Notes under the pieces: model-generated
The model's input: only the letters and a program-made list of their open reading frames with translations
Told to the model about the DNA's origin: nothing
The model's database searches: none
NCBI GenBank assembly: GCA_948567375.1
Contig: OX419758.1
Span: 67,275,001-67,339,000 of the forward strand
Reading direction: 5' to 3'
Source: Lunularia cruciata
Taxonomy: Eukaryota; Streptophyta; Marchantiopsida; Lunulariales; Lunulariaceae
Length of the DNA stretch: 64,000 nt
Program-made: the position numbers and the translations under genes
Shown here: in pieces, positions 45,641 to 56,422 of the stretch
How the letters are laid out: every line of letters begins with the position of its first letter
Position numbering within the stretch: position 1 is the stretch's first letter

Positions 45641-46061
45641 GCTTCTCATTGAAAGTTAAAAATCTATATACTCTAATCCTAACTAACAGTGCATGCAACT
45701 GGGTGTTGGATCTTCTCATTGGAAGTTAAAAATCTATATACTCTAATCCTAACTAACAGTGCATGCAACTGGGTGTTGGATCTTCTCATTGAAAGTTAAA
45801 AATCTATATACTCTAATCCTAACTAACAGTGCATGCAACTGGGTGTTGGATCTTCTCATTGAAAGTTAAAAATCTATATACTCTAATCCTAACTAACAGT
45901 GCATGCAACTGGGTGTTGGATCTTCTCATTGAAAGTTAAAAATCTATATACTCTAATCCTAACTAACAGTGCATGCAACTGGGTGTTGGATCTTCTCATT
46001 GAAAGTTAAAAATCTATATACTCTAATCCTGACTAAACAGTGCATGCAGCTGGGTGTTGGA
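45641..46061. repeat. Six tandem copies of a 70-bp unit in the right LTR of the copia relic
   Basis: Units start at 45,641, 45,711, 45,781, 45,851, 45,921 and 45,991 (CTTCTCATTGAAAGTTAAA...). The first five are almost identical. The last is slightly diverged (one inserted A and a few changes). The left LTR holds one diverged copy at about 41,000-41,070. This is an LTR-internal minisatellite. Confidence 0.95.
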
Positions 46062-46449
46062 TGCTATGTACAAACACTAACACCTTGGTGTGGTATATGG
46101 GATAGGCTATATCAAACCCAATTAGGACTTGTCAAATGTACAAACATTTTCGCATGCAATTTCAACCATTGTTGGGCTTGAAGATAAGATAAATTGATAC
46201 TTGAGCTTTCGACATCTACTACTTTGATCTCCATCTAAAATATAATTTAAAAAATTGTTGGGCTTGGAGATACGATTAAATTGAGATACTTAGAGCTTTC
46301 GACATCTACCACTTTGATCTCGCAATGAGCTTCTCGTCGTTACGACACACGCGTCTGTTGGCCAAATAGTATGCAGTATGGTTTCCCGCTATGCAACCTT
46401 CACACATTACACGCTTTCAGATGATATATATATCGTATTCTATGTTGGG

Positions 46450-46884
46450 GAGATGTTTAGAAAGAGCTCAACTTTGCAGAATACTCCAAGTTCTGATCTG
46501 AACCAAGTTATCCAGTTTGAGTGAGGTGTTAATTTCTCTCTTATGATACCATATATAGATTAACAAAGTTGCTTCCGAAAATGGTCTCGCTGTGAGCACT
46601 GTCTGCACTAAGATCTAAGTCAAGGACTGAGCAAGTCCGTGGCAGAATCGAGTGAACTGAAGGTGGGAGATGTTTAGAAAGAGCTCAACTTTGCAGAATA
46701 CTCCAAGGTCTGATCTGAACCAAGTTATCCAGTTTGAGTGAGGTGTTAATTTCTCTCTTATGACACCATATATAGAGTAACAAAGTTGCTTCCGAAAATC
46801 GTCTCGCTGTGAGCACAGTCTGCACTAAGATCTAAGTCAAGGACTGAGCAAGTCCGTGGCAGAACCGAGTGAACTGAGGGTGGG
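46450..46884. repeat. 217-bp tandem duplication
   Basis: GAGATGTTTAGAAAGAGCTC starts at 46,450 and again at 46,667. The two copies differ at only a handful of bases. The unit has no recognisable coding content. Confidence 0.92.
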
Positions 46885-48143
46885 AATACGTTTCAGAATC
46901 GCTTGTGACAACCATGGAATGGATGCAGTCCTGAATGTGAGCAACCTCAGTTCACGTATCGTGTTGTGAACTTGATTACTGGTGATGGGAATTCCAAATA
47001 AGGTTGGGATGCCCCTTACTGTGCAGCTTATGTGCCCGTGCATGCGGTGGCCCCCGAATACTTGAGCTTCGAAACAAATTAGGTGAAAATTTTGGTGTCG
47101 TGTCTCGTAATGGCCACCGAAACTGTAATTTTAAATGGTGGAGTGGTAGAGATAACAGATTGATGCCGGAAGCAAGGATAAGAGCCTGAATGAGTTCAGA
47201 AACATGGGACTGTCAGGGATACTTACCATCTCCTCCCATGAGATTCTAGTTGCTGTAATTTAATATAACTGCTGCGATTGGCTTTCTGACTGCATTAGAC
47301 TGTCAGCGGACCTTGTTCTCCAAATTCAATCAACGCGATACTTTGAGCGCATTACGCAGCGCTTTGAGATAGAGAATTTCCTGTAGTCGTCTTCATCTGT
47401 TCTGGAGATGTCGTTATTCTAATCAAATTCTAAGCAGCACTGCAGTTGATATCTCTGGATCAATCATTTCACGACAATTCAGGAAACGAAGTGTTTAGTG
47501 TGACTAATTGAAATTGTTTGTACTACGTCAAGGAGCAGCCTGCCTCTGATTTATACATCCTGTACTGCGAGAGCATGGATTTACTAGCAAAGATCCTTCC
47601 TCGAAAAGCATGGGAAGTAGTACCGAATTGAGCCAGCATTCTGTTATGGAAGTCGGCAGGTAATCGAGACATCCAGTTTCGATGTCTCTGTGACAAAGAA
47701 AACCATCAAGTCCTATCGACTCGACAGCATAAGCAAGATGCCATGAACATATTCCGCGAGTTATTCCTGACTTTTGCGACATAAGGAAGTGTTTCCTTTC
47801 AGTGATCCTGATTTCTTGTATCATAGATGAAAGCGTGTAATTGTGAGAAAGTTACATCCAGAGAGACATATAGGATGCAGCTATTGATTTCGAGAGCTCT
47901 ACCAGTTCTCAAGATCTTCCTGCAGCTTTAGTACAGTGCACCACCCATCATGTACAATAGGAGTCTATTGCTAACAAAATCTCCTGTCTTGAACGAAAAA
48001 ATCTGCAGCTATTTCCTGTTTCTAGCCATCCGCTCAAATGGATGAAATGTTGAGGAGTTCATGCCTCGGCATTCGCATCCAAACACCATTTCTTTTTCCA
48101 AGTGAGGCCTCAGTACATTATGTCGCGGAGTGCTTTAGTCGTT
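46885..48143. other. Stretch downstream of the carbonic anhydrase gene
   Basis: No gene recognised. A 98-codon frame at 47,528-47,824 (minus) has no domain I know and no supporting splice pattern. The part next to 48,143 should contain the 3' UTR of the carbonic anhydrase gene. Confidence 0.45.
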
Positions 48144-50437
48144 TCAAAGAAAATGGTACTTCCGCCCGTTCCCACTCTGCAATGGTCGTGCATTGTCGCC
48201 TTGCTGAAGAAGCGACAGAGCATCAGGGCCACAATCCAATATAGCAATATCACTAGTCATGACTGCAATTAATACTTATGGTCCCAAGAATCTTCAGCAA
48301 AAGAGAGTAACGTGAATCTTGGGTTGTTTATATTGTCAGTGCTAAGAGGCCAGAAAAGTTCTTAGATTGCTCTATTTCATGACCCTAAGAGATTTGTCTT
48401 CAATTCTTTTACCACAAATTATTTGAGAACAAACATTTAAATGCAGGACAGGATGCATTTATAGCGATATATAAGAAACTGAACAGAGTCTTAGCAAAAC
48501 GCCTGGAAGAGGACATGTGTAGTTTACAGTGCAAGAAAGGCCACATATACCTGCAGTGCTTTCTTCAATTTCACAAGCTGCCTCGTTGATACAGTATGCC
48601 CCTAAAGAGAGGGGAAAGTTCTCACAGAGTCAGATAATTAAGGAGCAGATAAGTCTTGTACTCAAGCTCATGTTCTGCTGTAGTGCGTTCAAGTACAGGG
48701 CTCCTTTATAATTCCATTACAGTAGATCTACTTTCAATCTAGATTACTATTTTAATAATTAAAATGGCAAATAAGTCACCTCTACGTGGACGACTGTCCA
48801 CAGTATATCCTCGTTGCAAGGAGGATGAGTTTCGGAACCATTGTAGCGCCCGTAGTGTTGGCCCAAAGGGATGGTCAGATGACGGGGACTCAGCTCTCCG
48901 AGCGGAAACATCTGATCCTTTACTGATAATGGTGGTAGACGATCAAAGAACTGTACACGGCACGCAAAAAATCATATCAGAGGTGGAAAGGAGTTGAATA
49001 ACTTAAGAGAGAAGGGTGATTTGGTTACCTGGGCGAGAAATCTATCCTCGTCGCCAAAGTTGAACAGGATAGCAATGACCGCAGTCTTCTCATGGTTTCG
49101 AGTCCGATGTACCATATGCATCTCTAGCGGAAACCTGCACGTTACTCCAAGTGCAAATGAACGTATGTTTACACGAGCACTGACAGTAAGTGACATGAAG
49201 CCTTGCAAATTCTATTGTGGAGAAAGAAGAGTATCATCAAAGGCAATGGCATGGAAGGTCAGAGCGCAGCCACTTCCTAATTCTTAACATTTCGTCTTAT
49301 CGTAAGTGGCATATGAACATGCTGGTTCCTCGTAAATGATGGGAAAACTGTTTTGTTCTCCATTCGATGTGAGCTTTTGTATTACCTCTCGTTGAAAAGA
49401 CCCAATGTGTGCTCACTTGGCGTATGGAAATCGATATCTTTAATGTAATACGTAACGTTCCCTATAACCAGATTGCCTGCTCCGGGCCACCACACCTGAT
49501 CACAGGACAACAGCAGACTCAGTACTTCATTCAGCAAATAGTGAATGAGCTGTAACTCGAGCCTGCTTACACACCAGGTCCGGTAGGCGTAAGTAATCGT
49601 AGAGCAGTTCCCTGTGAAGTTTCAAGTATCACCTTTCTTTACCTATCTCTTAGGAGGAGCCTGACCAGACCTGCAGCTGCTACGTAACGAGGACAACGAG
49701 CTTATACTACACACCTGAATAGATCGGCCAACATTCATTATAGTCGCGTTAGCGGTTTGGTAAACCGCTCTCAGGGGACCCATATTTGGATCTAGGATCA
49801 TCATATTCGGCTCCATTACCATCGGAGATTGACTGTGGCCCGTTTCACACAGACGCCAGTCCTCTCTTAATCGTCCCCAATTATCTGGACCATAAGGCCC
49901 TGAGCTGTAATCAAATCGGTCCATAGGGTCATCGTGTTTGTGTATCGTGACATCTCCTTCTGTTGTTGATGTTAAAGCTGCAATAGACAAACAGGTACTA
50001 TTTGTGATGATATCATGAAGTTCAAAGCTCATACTATAAAATCGAGCTCCCAAAGAATCAACATTTACCGTCAATCTCAATGGTTGCTGAATTGTGCAAC
50101 TAACCCTCATGTACGTACAAGACACCTTGGGCAAGAAACTTCACTGGAATGCGAGAAGTCTACATCAGTCTACATGTTTACGTGCAACGTATACGAATCT
50201 ATTGGACCTGATATTATATCATCTGTTCAAATGACTACTCCTCGAGCTCAGGATTCACACAAACGAGTTAGAGCTTTGGATAATTGGACGAGATTATCTG
50301 CTCTCCATCCTGAAGTGGCATATTGCAACTTCCTGTAAGCTGGATTCATATTCAGGGTAAGCAAGATCAAATTCAAGCAGCTGACCTGCAGAGAACCCCA
50401 CCACACACAATGTAAGGAAAGCCCAACTGGCGTCCAT
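48144..50437 (-). CDS. Alpha-carbonic anhydrase, seven exons, altered active site
   Basis: Exons (minus): 50,437-50,386; 49,977-49,715; 49,495-49,386; 49,134-49,029; 48,950-48,780; 48,601-48,551; 48,203-48,144. All borders are GT-AG and in phase, 270 codons plus stop. MDASWAFLTLCVVGFSA is a signal peptide. FDYSSGPYGPDNWG, HSQSP, HTPSEH, FNFGDEDRFL and YGRYNGSETHPPCNE follow the alpha-class order, and the two disulfide cysteines (RLCETG, PPCNE) are kept. These enzymes hydrate CO2 in the secretory/apoplastic space or chloroplast lumen. Two active-site changes stand out. The first zinc ligand of the H-x-H pair is Asp (DIDFHTPSEH), and the proton-shuttle His region reads VGRSIQ. The second and third ligands (FHT, MHMVH), the gate Glu and the Thr before the HPP turn remain. 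It may be a weak enzyme or a carbonic-anhydrase-related binding protein. Confidence 0.93.
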
Positions 50438-52232
50438 TTGAGATCGCTCTTGGCAATTCCAGTCTCTGATCCGTTTGTTTTGGCTCTCAGATCTCCGGCA
50501 TTGGAAATACACAGCCCCACATATACCAGGCGTGAAGCCCTGAGGCAGTGAACAAGTGTCATCATCATTGAGTACTAGGATGGGTAAGAATCAAGTTAAC
50601 CTCACCCTCAAAGGGAAAACATCTAGAATTTTGTGAGCACGCCACTGCGCTGTACCTCTGGTAGCCATCCCTCTCGAGTTGTAAGGAACTTAGAGGCCAA
50701 GAGGCTTAATTAAAATTATGAAGGGGCACAGACTTCAAGCGAAACCAAGCGTTACGCTCTTGGAGAGCTGATTAGTCTCTGTAGATTCCTCAAACGGTTA
50801 TGACCCCCATCATGTTTAGTAAATACTCATTAAATACTCATTGAACCCACTTTGTTTCTTCACTGGAACGGTGTCCTTGAATTGTGACGCACAGCAACTG
50901 CCGAACTACTGCTGTTCTTGGCAATGTCTAAGCAAGAAGCGCTATCAAGAACAGACAAGAATCTAGTAAAACATATCATGCAGATATTGATCAATTGAAT
51001 TTTCAACGATGCTTTTGGCTTACTGTAACAGGAGTGATTGCAAACCCTCGAAGGAAGGATTAGGAAACTGCCGATCGTCAGACTTAACACCGCAGTTGAA
51101 GTCCGTTAATAGTCATTGTGGAGCAAAGTTTATAAACTTCATGATATTCCACTTAAAGGTGAGTAGTCATAGTTGAGAAGAGGTCAGAGGGTTACTGTGG
51201 CAACTGTGAACACGAGTGTCTTAAGGCTGGACCTAGCTCGATGTGCCTGTATGGCCTCAATGATAACTTTATACGAACTTCCACCCATCACTTGGCCTTT
51301 CACCTGCTGTTCATGGATTTCCTGACACGACTGATGACTATATAGAACCATCGATTAAAATCCTTTGCAGTCCACTGCGAGAATGGTGTGATACAAATGC
51401 GTTGTCCAAACTTGCTGTGCGGTGACCCGATGATGCAAGACATTTATGCGGTCTATTTACGTGAATGACATCTCAGAAAACACTAGGGCACTGATACCTC
51501 TTTCCCGGGACATCAATCGATGTTCGATCGTACGAGGGCACTGACTCAAGTTGCCAGAAGATCAAAACTTCTTTCTTGGGGTAATTTGCAAGAACTGTAC
51601 TTGGCTGAAACTGCACCTTAGGGTGAGAGTTCGTCTCTCAACTTCAACAGTAACAGCTCACATTCTCGGTGACGATCTGCTCGATGCTGCTTTATAACTT
51701 CGACCTTATGTCCTATAATTGAAGTTCAAAACGGAATGAACAAGGAAGTCCTTTGCAATGTAAGTCCTAATGATTCCTTGGAAGTGTAGGCGATAGGGAA
51801 CACAAGGTGTACAGCATCAGTACAGACGTCATGGAAGATGAGATGGTATTCAGACGGCTTCTTTTGCACCCTCTCGCAATACTTCAAGCATTTCAGCATT
51901 TCATCGTGGTAGTAAAGATATAAGTGTGGTAAAACCTCTTGCTGGATTTCATATATACACGAAGAGTATGACCGCTAGATGTCAACTCACAAGCTGAGAG
52001 TTCATACAGTACGTACTATTTCGACTAAATCAAAACTAAGGCGAATCAGCAGCATCAGCTTTTGCATGAGATGATGCAACTGATGGTAAAATTAACGAGG
52101 TCAAGCTAGCGCGAATGCTATTCCAAACAAAACTGTCGAGAAGGTGATCTCTCCTGATACTACTTCTGAGGGGGCAAAGCACGTGATCTCTGAATTAAGT
52201 GCTTGGTTCCGGGCCAGTTGAGGATTGCCTTC
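50438..52232. other. Spacer between carbonic anhydrase and MadBub genes
   Basis: 1.8 kb without a recognised gene. It holds the carbonic anhydrase promoter and 5' UTR on its left side and the MadBub 3' UTR on its right side. I do not see a repeat or RNA gene. Confidence 0.45.
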
Positions 52233-54594
52233 TTATCGACGGGTGGAGGTGAACATCATGATGGTTTGCTTCGACATGGCTCCCTTGAGCTTTCTCCCCC
52301 AGCTCTTTTCAACCATGTGCTTCTCAAAACTTTGTCTCAGAAGTGTCAATAATCTAATATCTCCAAAGTCTTTCGCGTTTAATAAAGTATCAAACAGTTC
52401 CTTCCATAATACACTCCAGTACCTGCAGATGTACAGATTCTCTCAGCATCCGAAGCAACTACTTGGCCACAAATTTCTACCGTGATGCTTACATTCAGCA
52501 AGATGCAGAAGTGAAGAGCAATAAGGAAATATTTTACCGCTTTATAGGTGTTTTGGGCCGATATGAAGTCTGGCCTTCTGCAGTTTGGACCTTTTCCACC
52601 TCCATGTAGCTTCCATGCAGTAAACAGTGAATAACACCGCACAAACCAAAAGTGTCGACCTACAAGTTACATGGCGGTAGACCAGTGAAGGGACGTGTGA
52701 GAATCCTCGTAAAGGCCACATTCGCGCTTGGAGGATTCTAAAGCTGGGAACCAGGCACAGAGAGGTATTCATACACTGCATAAGTGAATCATGTTCATGT
52801 CATCTTTCTGATTTCCGGGTACAGTACATACCTGGAATGTCCAAGGACGACCTTCCAACATTTCAGGGCATCTAAACGAGTCAGTCTTGCTGTCACCCTG
52901 AAATTTTGTGCCATTTGGGTATAAACTGACGTCGATACTTCGTCCCCAGTCTATAAGGCATAAACCCTGCGGGCGTGCGACAATTTCACATGGTGAGAAA
53001 AGTTAGTGGGCATTCGGGTAAAGTGCGAAGGAATACCTAGGCCACTATGGACTTTGTTTGAGACCCCATTTAAAACCAGCAACTGCACATTTTCACCTTA
53101 CAGCACGGCAAAAGTTTTGCTTAAGGAAAACTAATAGATCAACAGCGTTGACTACATACTTGAGATTTCCAGAAACCAGGAAGGTCAGGGGCCCAGTCTT
53201 CTGGTCTGCACCATCCAGGGAGAGTTGGGCAAGTTAGGACTGTAAGAACTGACTTAGTCATTCCCCAAATGAGAAGGTTCCAAGGTGGCCCACTGTTTCA
53301 AGTTACCTGCCATCTTTGTCTCGAATCAGAAAGTTATCTGGTTTAATATCCCCATGGATGATACCTACTGAATGCAATATTTCGACCATGCGTAGGATTT
53401 CAATGGTGTAAAACATGCACATGACTTCCTCCATCTTTTCACCCACTGCTAAATAGGCGTTCACGACATCCTGCAAAAGGCATGTGATATTCAGACTCCT
53501 TGATTAAATATGCACGAAATGGCTTCGATGTCTGAACACACTTTCAAGTCTATGGTATGGTTGAGACTAGTCGAAGTATTACCTGAAGAGTGCCCTTGTC
53601 TCCGTATTCACAAATCATAAAGCTGCAATCCGAGTAAAGGTACATTCTATGCGCATAGCCATAATACCGCCTCTGGTGACAATGGCATGATATAAGTTTT
53701 CAGTTTTAAGCAATAAATTTCAGATTAGTATGTGAAACGAAAAATAGTGGTGCCGAAAGTCCGTAAATGACATCGACAGAGTCTCTGGAAATGACAGAGT
53801 TGTTGGCGTTGGATGAGCACAAATGTCTCACTTATGTGCTGAATCAAGCTTAATTTAGATACTTCAAGGTATTTTCGAAATGAACATTTTCCTTACGTCA
53901 TGGTTGGAGACCCTTATATCCAACTGGCGATATATGTAGAACTCCCAAAGACACGGCGGCTTCTGGAACTGCAGAAGCCAAAAAGAGTATGGATTATAGG
54001 TATCACCTTCTATTCATCAGGTAACCTAAAACATTACGTCTATACTTCGTAGTTGTGATTCGTCTAAATAGAGAACCTATCTTGAACACACATTGTCGAA
54101 CCAACGGTGCAGATACAGACAAACCTAAAAGCTCACTCAATGCCACCTGACATTGTTTCCGGAATCTACCTTCTCCAACCATAAGCAAATGTTTTCTAAG
54201 ACAGCTGAAACCATGGGGTGAACTCAGTTGTCAGCGTTCTATACACTTAATGGAAGGAGTCTATAGATCAGCATAGAACTTTTGGCAATCACCTTGATTG
54301 CAATTGTAGGCGGTTCATCATAGTAATCGTCATCGGCATCTTCAGCTTCAAATACTTTGGCAAAAGCACCTTCACCGACACAACCCTTTAGACGATAGAC
54401 ACTGTTACCTGGACAAACCAAGAAGTGAAATATTAAGAGACTAACGTGATAGAAGAAGGATGTCCCAGGTGGAAGTTCATGGTGCTCGTCATGATCAGAT
54501 CAGGTAATTTGAAGACTAGAAGGACAGGCCCTGATGAGTAGGCATTCAACGCGATACATGTTTTGCTTTTCAATGTAGACCTGCAAGAAAGCTT
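52233..54594 (-). other. BUB1-type protein kinase domain
   Basis: Lead-in EAFLQVYIEKQNMYRVECL. Glycine loop GEGAFAKV (54,353-54,376). Catalytic lysine in TIAIK. WEFYIYRQLD helix. Catalytic loop HGDIKPDN (53,333-53,356), with HGD instead of HRD as in BUB1. DWG (52,943-52,951) in place of DFG. Then GDSKTDSFRCPEML and the C-lobe WSVLWKELFDTLLN. All catalytic Lys/Asp/Asn residues are present, so the domain is predicted active if exon 17 is translated through. Confidence 0.92.
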
Positions 54595-56331
54595 CTGCAA
54601 ATTCGAAGCAATGACCTGAAGCACGTAAGAGACCTCAATGTAAGAGGTCACCAGCCACGTAGAAGAGCGAAACAAATAATACAGCAAAGAATGACAGTAT
54701 GATTATATGAGGAAACTCATGGTTAAGAACACACTGACCAAGCTCTAGAGTTTTAGTGGCTCTCACGGACGGACCCGGCAGAGAACCACCGTACTTAAGA
54801 TTGCTTTCATAAAGTCCCTGCAATGTGTTAGCCATACAAACCAATGGTCAAAGAATACAAAAGATGGTTGAAACAAAATATTTGTGGGTCCCGCCATTAG
54901 CAGACTCTAAATGCGAGAACAAGATAGCTCAACTCATATGATTTCAGACATGAGAGTGCGAGAGAATATTGCACGAATCGCTGTAACATGTGATAACCTC
55001 CTTACTGAGAGGTTAAGTTGCATTCTCTGGACAAGCTTCAGCTAGATACAGATATCTGCTTCTGCTTATAAACGTCAACAATTTAACCTGGTTGTCAAAT
55101 GCAAATGGAGACAATTGCTTCAATCTTCTATATAGTTCAGCAAGCGTCGGCTCAAAATCCTACTTCCAGTGAGCACTGCTACCAACAACAGGCGAGGTAT
55201 GAGTCAGATCCAAAAGTTCAACTGTCTTACCTCGTAACTTGACACAGAATGTTGAATACTCGTGAGAAGACTTCGTATGGTGTCTTGATCCCAAGGATCG
55301 ACGTACACAGGTGTCAAAGCAGCATCCGACTTTTCCTTCTCCTACACACCAAATTGTCCCCATGAGTAGGCAGTTTACAGACTCTTTAATATCATAATGA
55401 TATAAACGGTAATCAGGTTGTAACGAATGAACTTAAATCTCATGTTTACTTCTGCAGAGTGTCGAACTCATATGCTGGTTTGTAAGGGTTATAGAATCAT
55501 ATGTTTGATATATTTGTATAATGGAATACAGAACCCGCTGTAAGCATTTCAGTTCCATACCAACGTCTGAACGGACTGACTCTGACACATTGAGGTAATC
55601 TAATAAAAATCGTTATAAATATCAATCACATAGCAGGAAAGCATGCACACATCTCTATGACAGGGTCAGCATGATGTTAATGATGCATCGGTACCTGTGA
55701 TGTATTGCTAGTGCGAGCAAGTGTAACCTTGAGAGAGAAAAATGACGTGAAGACAAAATGAAGATGTTATGATGACAACATAAAGATGCTAATGCATAGA
55801 TCAGTAGCTGTCCGAGTCTCAGAAATTATGAGACACCTGGGAGCGAGTGTGTGAAGACTGGGATTAACCCCAGCATGCTCTATGTCAACATGAGTCCGTC
55901 TGAAGTACGAAACATAATTAGGAAGAAGCGACGTTTCATAGTGCGTCGGCACGATAACCCGCACAACTTCATCAGTGCCCTGCGGGATGCCAGGATAGCT
56001 GGATGCAATGCCTGTATCTCGTGTCCCGAGTTTCTGTCCTTCTGCTCATGAATGCTAAAGGCATATGGTTGATATATGGGCGATGGAGTAGAAGTAGTTC
56101 CTGGAAGGTTTTTGATATCGCAAGGTTGCAGCAAGTATGATTATTCATGATAGCATGTTGTCATTTGGTTGATATATTGTGATGAGAATTGTTGTTTCCT
56201 CTGAATGAAGTTGAAGGTCTATCCTCAGTCATTCTGACTTCTGATGTATCAAACATCTTAGCACTCAGCTTTCCCAGTCTCATCAAAGTAGATACTCCTG
56301 ATTGCTCACAGCAATACTCAACTCACACACA

Positions 56332-56422
<91 letters not shown>

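Larger units (their letters stand above)
40735..46180 (-). mobile_element. Ty1/copia relic, minus strand
   Basis: Diverged terminal repeats lie at 40,735 to about 41,175 and about 45,369-46,180 (shared words include ACAAAACACTTC/ACAAAACACTCC, CTTCCTCTTATTG and GATGGAATGAA). Between them, read leftwards, are pre-integrase (44,338), integrase C-terminal (43,345) and RT/RNase H scraps (41,793-41,331) in copia order. It is heavily decayed, older than the neighbouring copia element and in the opposite direction. The right repeat is longer because of a tandem array. Confidence 0.82.

Noticed and set aside
45641-46061. Regular direct repeats that could suggest a CRISPR array
   Set aside because: The units are contiguous 70-bp copies with no unique spacers, lie in a retrotransposon LTR, and the genome is a plant.
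47528-47824. 98-codon minus-strand ORF downstream of carbonic anhydrase
   Set aside because: No domain, no neighbouring exons and a composition like non-coding flank.
53998-54188. 61-codon minus-strand ORF between kinase exons
   Set aside because: Lies between the exons at 54,293 and 53,968, which join in phase; intronic.
55767-55964. Possible extra MadBub exon (VPTHYETSLLPNYVSYF...)
   Set aside because: The flanking exons already join in phase 0, and I found no acceptor/donor pair that keeps the frame.
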